From NCBI GenBank assembly GCA_021229015.1, contig CM037785.1, positions 1,518,080-1,582,079 on the forward strand: a stretch of DNA of 64,000 nt, in the 5' to 3' direction. This document shows, one piece after another, positions 9,025 through 21,260 of this stretch. The notes under the pieces were generated by a model. The model did not search any database. It was not told the DNA's origin and saw only the letters and a list, made by a program, of their open reading frames with translations. Numbering within the stretch: the stretch's first letter is position 1; each line of letters begins with the position of its first letter. The translations under genes were made by a program, and so were the position numbers. Source of the DNA: Solen grandis. Lineage: Eukaryota; Mollusca; Bivalvia; Adapedonta; Solenidae.

Positions 9025-10213
9025 TAACAAGAGGGCCAAGATGGCCCTGTGTCGCTCACCTGAGTAAGATGGCTGTGTTAGGCATAATGACAAAAAATCT
9101 GGCATCTAAGTGTTTTTCTAACATTTGACTAAGTGACCTACATATTGATCCTACCTGAATTTGCACTCAACTGGGAATTCATGCAGTCATCATTCATATT
9201 AAGTTTAATGAAGACTGGGACAAAAATGTAGGCCTCTAGAGTGTTCACAAGGTTTTTCTTAGATTTGACCTGGTGACCTAGTTTTTGACCCATGACCATT
9301 TCAAACTCATCAAATATCATTAGACAAAATCCTGACCAAAATTTATGAAGATTGGGCTAAAACTGTGGCCTCTAAAGATTCACAAGGTTTTTCTAAGATT
9401 TGACCTGGTGACCTAGTTTTTGATCCCACATGACCCAATTTCAAACTCATGCAAGATATCATGTAGACAAATATCCTGACCAAAATTTATGAAGATTAGG
9501 CCAAAACTGTGGCCTGTAGGGTATTCACAAGGTTTTTCTAAGATTTGACCTAGTGACCTAGTTTTTGACCCCACATTACCCATTTTCGAACTCATCCAAG
9601 ATATCATGTAGACAAACACCCTGACCATTTTTCATGAAGATTGGGCTAAAACTGTGGCCTCTAGAGTGTTCACATGGTTTTTCTAAGATTTTCCCTGGTG
9701 ACCTAGTTTTTGATCCCATGTGACCCAATTTCGAACTCATCTGAGATATCATGTAGACAAACATCCTGATTAAGTTTGATGAAGATTGGGCCAAATTTGT
9801 GGCCTCTAGAGTGTTCACAAGGTTTTTCTAAGATTTGACCTGGTGACCTAGTTTTTGACCCCACATGACCCAATATCGAACTCATCCGAGATATCATGTA
9901 GACAAATATCCTGACCAAATTTTATGAAGATTGGGCTAAAACTGTGGCCTCTAGAGTGTTCACAAGGTTTTTCAAGGATTTGACCTAGTGACCTACTTTT
10001 TGACCCCACATGACCCAATTTCGAACTCATCCGAGATATCATGTAGACAAACATCCTGATTAAGTTTGATGAAGATTGGGCCAAATTTGTGGCCTCTAGA
10101 GTGTTCACAAGGTTTTTCTAAGATTTGACCTAGTGACCTAGTTTTTGACCCCACATGACCCAATTTCGAACTCATCCGAGATATCATGTAGACAAACATC
10201 CTGACCAAGTTTC
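9025..10213. repeat. 145-bp tandem array with conserved leader (pearl/HINE-like), cut by assembly gap
   Basis: The leader AAGAGGGCCAAGATGGCCCT can form a hairpin (GGGCCaagatGGCCC) and is followed by GTCGCTCACCTGAG. Then come about seven units containing GACCTAGTTTTTGA, TATCATGTAGACAAA and GTTCACAAGGTTTTTC. The ACCTAG landmark falls at 9411, 9556, 9701, 9846, 9991 and 10136, exactly 145 bp apart; the two earlier intervals are 140 and 135. The array runs into the N gap, so its true length is unknown. Staggered 70-86-codon frames on the minus strand are by-products of the repeat. Leader plus tandem core resembles the 'pearl' elements described in bivalves. Confidence 0.88.
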
Positions 10214-10313
10214 NNNNNNNNNNNNNNNNNNNNNNNNNNNNNNNNNNNNNNNNNNNNNNNNNNNNNNNNNNNNNNNNNNNNNNNNNNNNNNNNNNNNNNN
10301 NNNNNNNNNNNNN
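10214..10313. other. Assembly gap (100 N)
   Basis: A run of 100 N, a conventional gap placeholder. It interrupts the 145-bp array, which is probably why the assembly broke here. Confidence 0.99.
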
Positions 10314-10892
10314 ATCTTGCCACTGGATGGAAATATTTCAATGATCATTGTCACTTTGAAGACATCCAAAAATAAAAAAAATGTTTCACCGAGAGTTTTT
10401 TCAGGTTTTATATGATGTAGGGGAGATAATCTGTATTTAAGATTGAAGTCTATAGGAAATATACAATTTCTGTGAATAAGAAAAATTGAATTTGATTTTC
10501 GAAGAAAACTCACTGTAGAAAGATACGTTATAATGATTCTGATACAAATTTCATGAACACATCTAAACTTTACCGTAGGAAAATGGAGAAAATCACCTTT
10601 TTGTAGTTTTCAGGGGAGATAACTCATGACAAAATTATAAAGGGGAGGTAATAAAAGAATTTCTGTCATGTGTCATAAAATGGCAATTTGCCTTTAAGAT
10701 TCCATGGTTTGACATTTTAAAATCTTATATTGTGAAGTTATATGCATGGCTTTGATGGTTATTATGGGGCATATACCTTAACCGGTAGTGAATTACAGGG
10801 CATAAGCCTTAAATACAACACTGATAACTGGTCTTTGTATGTTTATACTACCGTTAATTATGCTTGTACTGCCGAAAAGTTTATAAGAGGAC
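10314..10892. other. Spacer, no gene recognised
   Basis: No gene seen. Three GGGGAGRTAA-like motifs (10419-10429, 10612-10622, 10642-10651) may be remnants of a dispersed repeat. Confidence 0.4.
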
Positions 10893-10965
10893 TCATTAGC
10901 TCAGATGGTAGAGCTGGCGTTTTGTAAGCAGAGGGCCTCGGGATCGAACCCCAAGAGTGGCCGAA
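10893..10965 (+). repeat. tRNA-Thr-like relic (SINE head or tRNA pseudogene)
   Basis: The A box TTAGCTCAGATGGTAGAGC, an anticodon loop TTTTGTAA (TGT, threonine) and a B box GGATCGAACCCC are all present with tRNA spacing. Acceptor and anticodon stems pair poorly, so it is not a working tRNA gene. No matching body was identified downstream. Confidence 0.6.
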
Positions 10966-11129
10966 CTGGCTGCTTGTAATGTTATGATTAAACGCACGAA
11001 AGTAGACATATATCTGTAGTTTTATGTATAAGCTTGCTTACATGTTAATTGTCATAAATAATTACAATTGCATGTATAACATATGTGAAGAGATGATGCA
11101 CCATATTCACATGACGGTAATCAAATATA

Positions 11130-11130
<1 letters not shown>

Positions 11131-11173
<43 letters not shown>

Positions 11174-11405
11174 TGGGGTTTACCGTCTCTGCGATAGTAT
11201 TTCAATCATATAGCGACGTCCAGCTAATTACAGGTGGAGGAAGACCCCGAGTACACAGAGGTACCCGGGTAGAACCACCGACCTACCGCAAGCCAGCTGG
11301 AAGGCTTCCTCACGTGAAAAAGTGCCTACTGGGATTCGAGCCCAAATAGGTGAGGGGCTGTGAGATTTGTAGTCCACGACTGTAACCGCTCGGCCACGGC
11401 GGCCC
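11131..11405 (-). mobile_element. tRNA-derived SINE, Ser-like head, (AAC)n tail
   Basis: Read on the minus strand it has a tRNA-Ser-like head (GCCGTGGCCGAGCGGTTA; B box GGCTCGAATCCC), a conserved body (GAAGCCTTCCAGCTGGCTTG, then CTTCCTCCACCTGTAATTAG) and an (AAC)14 tail (GTT run 11131-11171 on plus). The architecture fits V-SINE-like elements known in molluscs (RUDI-type), though that name is a guess. It is nearly intact. Confidence 0.85.
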
Positions 11406-12857
11406 TCAAATATGTAACCTTCTGTACTGCAATAAAATGTGATAAAAGAACTTCGGTGTTTTAGTGTTTACTACTCATTAGATGTTTACATAAGATGAAC
11501 TTATAGTTGTTACAGTACATTTTATGAAAAATACAAATTTTATGTGAGCACCAAATATTTATCTATGAAGAAGGCATTCTTGATATTTCATACTTTGCAA
11601 TATCTCTTTGCCCACAATATGGATGATGAAGTCCATGAAAGTAAACAACCAGGATCTTATACACCATTTCTAATATCAAATCAGCAGACCAGATTAATCT
11701 AGATAACTGATGTAGATTTATTTCCGAATGCAGAACTTCAAAAGGAACATTAAAATTTTATGACGACTTTCATTTACTTTAAAATGGATGTAATAATGAA
11801 TCAGTTCGCTTAAAACATGATGACGCGTGACCAAAAAAGTGATGCATTTAATCAGTCATTTTTTTGACTGCTTGCAATAGAAATTAAGGCATATCAGATA
11901 TATGGTATGCAGCATAGAGATCATCAGAATAAGCAATAAATATATTAAATCATGCTAGAAATCTTTATGCGAGTCATTCTGTTATCGCATAGTGTTATCA
12001 TAAACTAAAAATTTATCTCTTCTTTTAAGTGTAGGCAATTTAGACTGTGACTCTACGTAATCTAGCGTAAGAAAATCGCGATAAATCGTAAACGGGAGAG
12101 GTAGGACTCGATAGTGATGATTCATAGTTGTAGCAGTTTTGCTTGCATACTGCATTGTTTTCCTTGTGTCAACCTCGGTTATTCTGATATATTGTCTACT
12201 TGAACTTCAAGCATACATCATGTCCATACACATTAACTGTAACATGAAAGCCTGTGCAAGTACAAACCCAATTTCCGGAAGTGGCGATTTTTTCGCCTCA
12301 AGTTTTGTGACCCGTCCGAGCTCGAATATCGCGAGAATACTGTAGCATGGCGTGGTGCTATTGTCTATCCGTTCCGGTTAAAACTGATACTATTATTTTA
12401 AAAGGTCAATTTAGTTCGTTACTAAAGATTAATCATAATATGTAACTCTATAAAATGCCATTGACTTGTAACACATGGTATGATGATAAGCTAAATGAGA
12501 GAGAAATACGATTTTTTATGAAATATTTTAATATACTTTCAAACGCTCAATGGCTTTGATACACACGACACGGAAACATATATATATATATATATATAAC
12601 TTCTATTTTCCCATAGGAAATAAGTTAAAGACTAAATCTGAAAGATAATAACACGTTTGATGTAAGAGGTTTTGTATTTTCATATTAATATACTACACAC
12701 ACGAATTGATCATGTCACTTCGTGTTCATTGTATAGTACAATGTTAAAATGACTTAGTACGATCATAATTGGTAGATCTACGTTTGAAGCTTCTTGCACA
12801 AACAACCAAACTTAACAAGAGCTATAATACCCACATCACAGCGTTATAAAGCATTAC
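11406..12857. other. Spacer, no gene recognised
   Basis: No gene seen. A (TA)n run lies at 12577-12598. A 68-codon frame at 12139-12345 resembles nothing known. Confidence 0.45.
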
Positions 12858-13256
12858 ATGATGACTGGTTCTAGTAAAGCAATGTGACATGAAGGTCAAG
12901 GTTACAGTTCTGATGATAACTGGTTCTAGTAAAACAATGTGACATGAAGGTCGAGGTTACAGTTCTGATGATAACTGGTTCTAGTAAAACAATGTGACAT
13001 GAAGGTCGAGGTTACAGTTCTGATGATAACTGGTTCTAGTAAAACAATGTGACATGAAGGTCGAGGTTACAGTTCTGATGATAACTGGTTCTAGTAAAAC
13101 AATGTGACATGAAGGTCGAGGTTACAGTTCTGATGATAACTGGTTCTAGTAAAACAATGTGACATGAAGGTCAAGGTTACAGTTCTGATGGTAACTGGTT
13201 CTAGTAAAGCAATGTGACATGAAGGTCAAGGTTACAGTTCTGATGGTAACTGGTTT
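12858..13256. repeat. 55-bp minisatellite, about 7.3 copies
   Basis: The unit begins GATGATAACTGGTTCTAGTA and contains CAATGTGACATGAAGGTC. Unit starts are at 12912, 12967, 13022, 13077, 13132, 13187 and 13242, all exactly 55 bp apart, with a slightly variant first copy. The first and last copies carry AAGCAATG and GTCAAGG, while the central ones carry AAACAATG and GTCGAGG. Confidence 0.95.
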
Positions 13257-15175
13257 AAGTCTGATAATTTTTTGTCAATATATATTTGAAATGCAGTTAC
13301 ATGTATATGTATTTAGTTAACTCTTTGACTATTCCAATGATATTAAGATATCGATTTCGCAAGATGCAAAGTGACAATCCATCATTAAATATCACTATAA
13401 TGTCTTCCGAAATTAAAACACATATGTATACTTGAATTAGTTTAAAAACGGAAGGATTTTTTCTTCAATGGAATCAGCCAAGTTCTCTCAAAACTACGAA
13501 CTGGTTTTATTATTCACACTAATGGAAACATTAAGGAGTCGTAAACCGACAATGCAATGTATCGATTCAAGAGAATTACAAGTAATTTAAAAGATACTTT
13601 AAACATCTACTGCAAGATAAACCTTTAGCAGAATAAGTTCCTATGCCCGCATGCTTACAAAGCTCCATCGGAACGAAATCTGCCGTGTTCCTGTATCATC
13701 TTGAACGAAGGTGACGTAAAAGAAAAAACAGGTAAACTTCAAAAAGACATGGCCAATAGTGAACTTCTTTTTCATACAGATTTGGGGCTGACGAAGCACA
13801 ATAATTGAAGGGCACTATTCTGAACAGTGGTTGAAGTCGAGGTATTGTGTCAGCAGATTGTGTATAGATAAGTGTTATGAAAAGGGTATATATGTGTTAC
13901 CGAATGTTTTTGTGGTTTTCTACGAATGTACAGATGACTCAGAAAGGACGAGTTGGCTGATTAGTGTGACCGTTAACTAGCTACATTACTGGCATCGTCG
14001 GATATGAAAATTGAAATCTCATGAATAGAACAACTTCTGTAATGTTTTTATCTATTTAATCCTAACTTACTATAGCACATTCTAAGAGTCATTAAAACGG
14101 ATATTGTTTGTTAAGAGTTTTGTTATCACTTTAAAAACCTGGTGTCTGGCCTTTTTCTTTATTCCGAATGTTACTCCTGACGAAAAACAATTCAGTGAGG
14201 CGCCTGTACACTGTGGGTCGTATAAAAAGTGCTATAATTTATTAAAAATCCTTACATAGAAACATTTCCACTCCTTTGCTTTTCGTAACAGCTCTTAAAT
14301 CTCGATGACATGTGTATACAAATGAGCAATAAGCAGCTGTTGTTTATCGGAGTAATCTTTTTTTGGTTAAGATCAATAACAGTTGAATGACATTGACTCA
14401 CAGATTTTCACCATTGAGATGATTCCATCACTAGAAAGTATTATGTTGATAATAGACGAAGAGTATGTATAGAGGTGGCAGAACTAAAGTTAGGAAAGGT
14501 TCCCATAATCAGCTCGAAGAAAATCAGTATTCAAACCGGAATTCTATATTTTAAACCAAGATTTATTGCAGCTCATTTCAAGTTATTTCTTTCCTCTGCT
14601 TCACAGGTGAGACAGTAAGTGGGTATTATTGGGATCAGATGACGAAGAGACTGAGGATAAAATTTTCATCTCGTGATTTTGAAATTTTAAACACTTTTTT
14701 TTTTGCACCTATTAGAATTCCACCAGCTCACAGGAATGGATTAAAAGCTGGGAAAATGAGTCTTTAATTGACGGAGAGCTGGCCGCGGAAAGCCATTTGT
14801 CTTGGTATTACGCTATTTTTCACTGAAGGTGCGACAATGTCTGGCAGTCCACTAATTAACAGACACCCTCGAGATGTCCTAAAGTCTTGTAAAGCGAATA
14901 CTGTTCAGTGCCATTTCTTTAAAACAAGTCTGAATCTTAGAAACAACATTATCAAAATCTATTAACGTTTATAGAGTTTAATATACTTCATTGATTTCAC
15001 GACGTTTACCCAAGATATTCAAATACATTAAAATTAAACTGAATATTTTAGAGATAAAGCAGAACACTAAATATTTTTATTGGATACAAAATCGATCTTC
15101 CTCATCCTGTCTCTCCTGGTTGGGCAAATATTTTGCACCTGAAACGGCAATATTTGATTTTAGAGTCATTTAGAA
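13257..15175. other. Spacer, no gene recognised
   Basis: No gene or recurring repeat seen. Short frames (for example 14768-14965) lack recognisable features. Confidence 0.45.
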
Positions 15176-15350
15176 TTCAATGGTTCAGTGGTAACGTTCC
15201 AAACTGCTGATCCAAAGGTTGTGTGTTCGAATCCCGTTGAGAACAAGGGGAATTCATGACCTTAACAAACCCAGGGGCCCTCGAGAGGAATGAGCATAAG
15301 ATGTAGGAACTTGTTTCCAAAACGATGTAAATTAAAAATGTTTAAACCAA
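15176..15350 (+). repeat. tRNA-Cys-like SINE copy 1
   Basis: The A-box-like TGGTTCAGTGGTAACG (15181) and B box GTTCGAATCCCG (15226) are separated by AACTGCTGATCC, the same layout as the minus-strand copies at 26776-26903 and 48325-48447. An A-rich end near 15340-15355 may be the tail. Anticodon assignment is uncertain. Confidence 0.6.
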
Positions 15351-16569
15351 AAAAAATTCATGACCGCTTGACCATGCCACAAGCTGTTTACAGAAGTTGA
15401 GTTATAAGTGTATGTTTGTTAAATTATACATACGTTAATATTTAGGTAATATCTTAAAGGCAGTTCAGTTTTATGGTTCAGATTCCAGCTGAAAGTCAAA
15501 CGTCATGGGTTCGCATTCTTCCGGTTATTCCATGACATTTTCAAATAATGTGTGTGTAAGTGAAAGGCCGCACCAAAAAATAACACCTAACGCGTTCGTA
15601 AGTTAAAACGGAAAAGGCTAAAGAATGTTTTGGAATGTTCCGTCTATGCAAAAGCACCCCATGCTGTCTGTTAGCAAAAAGAATAAAATACAAAAATACC
15701 CAAAGAAAGCATCAATTGCTTAAGAACAGTCTAATATTTTAAGAGTCTGTGGTGTTATGAAAATATATTGGCAAAACGTGTTTTGTGACAGAGAAAAATT
15801 GTAAATGATGGTAAAAAATATGGCTAAAATTCAGTTGTCTTTTATTTCCAGGATGACAAGCATTCCATAGGGGTATTAGCATAGACTATTGAAATATTGA
15901 TAAATAAATAGACGAAACAGGATTTTGAATGCGTAGGTAATTCTGAAAGAAAAACAAGTAACGAAGTAATGTCTGAAATGCTTAAATTTAAAAGGGTGCA
16001 CATATGAAAATACTCTGTAATTAAAATATTGCAATTGTTAAACAATATTAGACAAAATGAATCGTATTGATATGGCCACATGAAATTTGATATTTATGTT
16101 AAAAAAACAAACTAGGTCTGAATCAGATTTCGGTGAATTTACTTTCTAGGAGAACATTTCGCGTGTTAGTTCACATAGTCTAGTAACATAGTTTCCTTTT
16201 AACTGGTACAAAGTTCGAACATTTAAGGGACGATTCATTTATTATACATCGAGTAGTGTCCCTTGATCCCAAGAGAGAAAACTGTTTTTAACGCGAATAC
16301 TGCATAATATCAATACACACAGCATAACTGTATTTAACATGTTCAACAAACGTATTTAATCAATGATGGTATAACGTCCACAATCACGTATTGCACATTG
16401 CAATAAAAGTGTGTATAACAATACATTTTACGTCTACTTATTGTATTATCTTTCATGACATTTTTACTACGATGTTACGAAATAAACTTTTGTAGACTGA
16501 GAATGATTCCATAAAATGCGAACTGTCGTCATATCAACGGTCGATATGCAGCTAAGGAGTCATAAAACA
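15351..16569. other. Spacer, no gene recognised
   Basis: AT-rich and without recognisable genes or recurring repeats. Confidence 0.45.
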
Positions 16570-16757
16570 ACGTCAATCTAATTGAAGGTGGATTAAGATT
16601 CCGGAAGCACCCGAATGGAAACACCAATTGTTTTGCAAGCCAGCTGGAAGGCTTCCTCACATGAAAACTTCTATTGACAAGACCGGTACTCGAACCCATG
16701 GCAGCATTAGCCTACACCAACTACAATGCGGTGCCTTAGCTTGAGCGACTCTGCCAA
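16570..16757 (-). mobile_element. SINE relic, third head type (copy A)
   Basis: It has the same body as 11131-11405 (AAGCCAGCTGGAAGGCTTCC on plus) but the head region reads ACCGGTACTCGAACCCATGG on plus, unlike the Ser-type heads. The close relative at 17166-17300 shares this head. Confidence 0.75.
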
Positions 16758-17165
16758 GCGTATCAAAGCCAATCACCAATCAAAGCCGATCGAAAATTGA
16801 TCACGTGATCAAGTGACCATTGACCACGTGACCGACTGTAGGGTCCGCTTACTCGCACACTAGGGCGCCTCTTGTCTGTCACCATTTAGAGAAAGTGCCA
16901 TAGTCTGATTCCATGATTAATAGAGTTTAATATTCCTAGCCACGTTTGAGACCCGACTGACACTCTTCTAAGTCAACATGCCCTGCCTGATTAATGGTAC
17001 AGCAGATAGATACTGATTCTGCATGTGTTTTGTTAACCCGGAGGGATTGAACTGCATTCTAGAGAAATACATAATTAGAAAATGTATTTTTCTTACATTA
17101 TTATGCTTATTTCTAATACATTATAATATAATGTTAAATAAATAGGCTACCCTATTTTAGCATGG
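16758..17165. other. Spacer with palindromic CACGTG sites
   Basis: No gene seen. TGATCACGTGATCA at 16798-16811 and a nearby ACCACGTGACC form a small cluster of dyad-symmetric E-box-like sites. Function unknown. Confidence 0.35.
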
Positions 17166-17300
17166 TAGCAAAGATCCCGGAAGCACAAAAGTACCCGAAT
17201 AGAAACACCGATTGGTTTGCACGCCAGCTGGAAGGCTTCCTCGCATGAAAACTTCTATTGATAAGACCGGTACTCGAACCCATGGCAGCATCAATTACAA
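17166..17300 (-). mobile_element. SINE relic, third head type (copy B)
   Basis: Shares CCCGGAAGCAC, CCAGCTGGAAGGCTTCCTCG and GACCGGTACTCGAACCCATG with 16570-16757, about 590 bp away in the same orientation. It is truncated relative to that copy. Confidence 0.72.
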
Positions 17301-18161
17301 TGTATTTAAGTCAGGATCTCTCTGTCCTTTATGCATACAGATATCCTCATGTATTTGTGGCGTGGGCAAACATATTGGTACTCAAGACATGTGCTTATGA
17401 TGAAAACTGTAAGTTAGTGCTCGAGATACGTAGTTTCCTTTGAATTTGTTCTTGCCTATCTTAAAAATTTTCAAATTTCCAAATAGAATGCAATTCAGCG
17501 AACTATGTTTTTAGTAACGTTAGTGTAGTAATTTACTCTTAAATCCTTTACATTGGTTAAGACAGTTACAATGTCATAACAAGTGAGCTGTATGGAAGAC
17601 GCCTGAGAAAAAATAAATACAAACTTTATACATCCTGATATTCACGGGAAAACCTGTCATATACAAGATTATAATTAAGTATATGTATCTTATCTATACC
17701 CATTACTACCGCCGTCTCCTTATCTGTTTATTGTTCTCACAAAATGGACATGTTACTTGACTTCCTTCATATTTCCACCTGCGCCATCAATCATTTCGCT
17801 GTTTTCTTATCTATGCATATGAACCCACTGTGCATCTATCCTTGTAAATCCATTATCACTCCTGACTAATCTACCTGCGTATTTATCTATTCACTATTTA
17901 TTTATTTACATTTGTGTATCTATTACCGCTAGTATGCTGATAAATTGTGCTGGTCTGCATATTCCATTACTCCTTCTGCGGAAACATTACTAAGTTACCG
18001 ATTATCTTCCCCTGCCTAACAATATATCAAAGAAACCTCTCCCACAACAATAGTCCACCCGCTGCTTTCCGAAAATTGATACATCGCTTGAAGGTTTGCA
18101 ATGCCATTCAGCGGTCATCTGTATTTAAAACCTAATAATGTACTGAGGCAACTGCATTAAA

Positions 18162-18205
<44 letters not shown>

Positions 18206-20778
18206 AAAAAGTCAGTGCGTTTTTGTTTTGTTTTGTTTTTTAGAAAAAGTCAGTGTTTTTGTTTTTGTTTTTTGTTGTTGTTGTTGTTGTTGTTGTTGTT
18301 TGAAAAAGTAGTGCATGTGACTCCGTTTCTAAGAGTAATGGGTTTGAACATCGTCGGAGTACAATTTGTTCATGATGGCTTTATACAGAGTAAAGCACCG
18401 GGTACAGGAAGTAGCAAGACCAGTCCATTATTCCCTTAACAGCGTGAAAGAAGTGTTTGATCAAATTGTAAAAAACGACAACATTAAAAATTAACAAATA
18501 TAAATGGTTTTATCGATGCAGTTAATATGGGTTCTCCAATCAAACAAATGCAATCTCACGAAAACAAATGTCTGAATGATATTCGACGGGGAGAGAAATC
18601 TACATATGTCAATAGAGTTATAATTGGAACTCGGGAAGATTGGAAGAATATTTTCTTACATCTCATAACCTTGAAATCCGGAGCGGATACAATGGCCCAC
18701 TGCAGTGTTTGGTGCCATTTTATCAGGTTTGATAGCGATCAGGACTCTTTATAACCATCGAAATATTCGATAATGTCGGAATATTGCATGGCTACTTTTA
18801 ATTGCCTTACAGATACTTGTCAGTTTAGTTACACTGAAATAAATGAGCATGATAAACAAGGATACAATGCAGATATAATTGAAAATATAACATTGCTACA
18901 CTATTGATCCCCTACCCTCGGGAACATCTCTTCCTTTCATGTACTGTAAGATGTATTTGATTGGTGTATTCCATTTCTGTAATGGAGACGTCTACACGGT
19001 ACAGATCAGGTCATTCTCATGTGACCATGTCACTTATCATCAAAGAGAAACACAACTTTAGGAATACCGAGTCAGACCTTATCCAAGTTTGAGCTAATTT
19101 CCTTAGAAACGTTAAAAGGTTGTTCCATATTGATTTAATGTTGCAGATTTCTGTTAATTTTCATGACGCAGAAGTAATCTGGTTATTTGTTGTCCCTAAT
19201 CGAAGTATTGACGTCGTTACGGATAATGTTATAAATTTGTTATCGTTTTTGACCATCCACCATTATTAATGTAATTGTTTGAATATTTTGTTAGTATTTA
19301 TTGCGGACATGTAAACTAAATCTTACTGGTCATGTTAATTTTAAAAATTGCTATAATGTCTTTCTTTGTATTTATGAACAAGTTAAGCTATCAATCAATA
19401 CACAGATGGCTTAGTGAAATTTAAAGAGGATACCGGTGAAAAACAAAAAGATGACTTTAATGAATAGATGACTGAATGAATAGAAACGTTGAACATTTCA
19501 TGAATGAATTTACAATGTAATAGGATTGCCTTCAATGACGAAAAGTCTCTGTCACGGCACATTAGCTTGGGAAATTTATTTTGTCCATAAAATGTCATCC
19601 ATAGAAGAAAATATCGTTAAGGTATCTGTTTACAGCATGTGAATTTTGATTTATTGTATACCCCTATTTTATCACTATATTTCATATCCATTATTTAGAT
19701 AGCAGTGAATCTTTTATAGCCTTGCTTGGTTTATCCCTCTATGACATTAAAAACTTCCAGATTGCCACTATAGATTTTATTTAACGTTTCTTTAGTTCAC
19801 CACTTTATCTATTATTGCACAGTTTCCTTAGAATGGTTTTGACACATATTTCAGATATATCTGAAAACAACTTTGTCAGATGCGTCTTACACTTCTTAAT
19901 ATTGTTTCAACGTGTCGTAATATCCGATGCGTCTACGTTCGAATAATAGGGTGGTATTCTCATCAAGGCAGTAATTAGCATTCATAGCGTTTAATTAACA
20001 TGACCGTGACAATCGGAAGACATTGGTGCAAGACCCGACACAACACATTGTCTCGTTTACCTGACAGCAGACTTCCACTTCATGCTAAACATCAAACAAT
20101 GTGGGGTGTGAAAATGCCAGGTTTTGCGTCATCAGGTTAACACAGCTGATGAGTTAATTCCACAGCATTCTACTGCAGACCTGACAGAAACATTTGCACA
20201 ATGCCATGGGAAAACCACGCCTAGTTCATGTGTTGATTTAACGTAATATTGCAGAGAGTGCAAGCACATCTATGAACAACAGGATGTCTTTTTGCCGGTC
20301 TGTAATCCGCAGATTTAATGCATACCTATAAAGGGGGCTAATTTAAAAGAACCAGATGCTCAATATTCTAATATGACCAGATCCCATTTGTTTCCATAAA
20401 CAAGGTTTAATTCTCAAATTTAATGGGTTATGGGCTATGTAATTTAATGAAAAGAGATGCAGAACACTGATCTAAAACCGTTTTCTAAAAACTTCAGGAC
20501 ACAATGCTGAGTAATTTAAAATCTATATTTTAGCCACCAAACTCGGTTATTTCGTGACAGTGATTAGGTCTGTACTTAAGATATATATTATGATCTTCGA
20601 AAAAATGAGTCGAGAAATTTCAAAAGTCACTTGCGAAATGTGCATTTAATTTGAAGTCTAGGGCGAAACTGAAAGTGTTTCGAACAACAGCTAATCAGAT
20701 ATAGACTGTATTAAAAGAAACATTAATAAATTGATATAATATTGTGAAAGTGACTATGCACCCTCCAATATGTACGGA
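17301..20778. other. Spacer with microsatellites, no gene recognised
   Basis: No gene seen. The only structured part is the simple-repeat cluster at 18165-18315, listed separately. Confidence 0.45.
18165..18315. repeat. Compound simple repeat: (CT)n, T/G-rich, (GTT)n
   Basis: (CT)19 occupies 18165-18202 and (GTT)9 lies at about 18273-18300. The motif GAAAAAGTCAGTG occurs three times (18204, 18243 and, diverged, 18302) between these tracts, consistent with replication slippage. Confidence 0.9.
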
Positions 20779-21034
20779 GGCCTCCGTGGGCGAGAGGGTA
20801 AAGTCGCTGACTTTAACACTCACTCAGTCCCTCACCGCGTGGGTTCGAATCCCGGCAGAGTCATTAGGATTTTCATGTGAGGAAGCCTTCCAGCTGGCTT
20901 GCGGTAGGTCGGTGGTTCTATCCGGATACCTCCGTGCATTCGGGGTCTTCCTCCACCTGTAATTACCTGGAAGTCGCTTTATGACTGAAATACTGTCGAA
21001 GCAACGGTAAACTCAAATAGTCTAGTCTAGTCCA
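20779..21034 (+). mobile_element. SINE, second head type, 5-bp tail repeat
   Basis: Head GGCCTCCGTGGGCGAGAGGG, B box GGGTTCGAATCCCGG, then the shared body GGAAGCCTTCCAGCTGGCTT and CTTCCTCCACCTGTAATTAC. It ends in TAGTC repeats (about 21018-21032) instead of (AAC)n. It is the only one of the ten copies in plus orientation. Confidence 0.85.
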
Positions 21035-21114
21035 ATTTGTAGGACGTCTGAAGTGATCCGCAAAGCTCACTATTCTAGCTGCTCCGGTAGTATACGTATC
21101 CGGAGACATTTGCT

Positions 21115-21260
21115 TACCATTTACCTCATGAATATTCAAGTCATTATGATGAATATTCATTCACTGAACTTTAAAAGGTACATGTACTTTTCTTTGCCAA
21201 GCAGTGAGTGTAGAAGCTAAGCTGAGATAGTGTATAGCTAAAAGCTGTCTGACTTGGGTT
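21115..21260. repeat. Dispersed repeat R3 fragment
   Basis: Contains CCTCATGAATATTCA and, about 110 bp on, AGCTGTCTGACTTGGGTT, the two landmarks of 7440-7640 in reversed order. It reads as an inverted and diverged copy. Confidence 0.5.

Noticed and set aside
9413..10208. Series of 70-86-codon minus-strand frames
   Set aside because: They are spaced 145 bp apart in rotating frames because the repeat length is not a multiple of three. They are by-products of the array.
10893..10965. Functional tRNA-Thr gene
   Set aside because: A and B boxes are present, but the acceptor and anticodon stems are badly mismatched.
12858..13256. Tandem hammerhead units in the 55-bp minisatellite (each has CTGATGA)
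   Set aside because: No GAAA follows at the expected spacing (the sequence is GTAAAAC), so the core cannot form.
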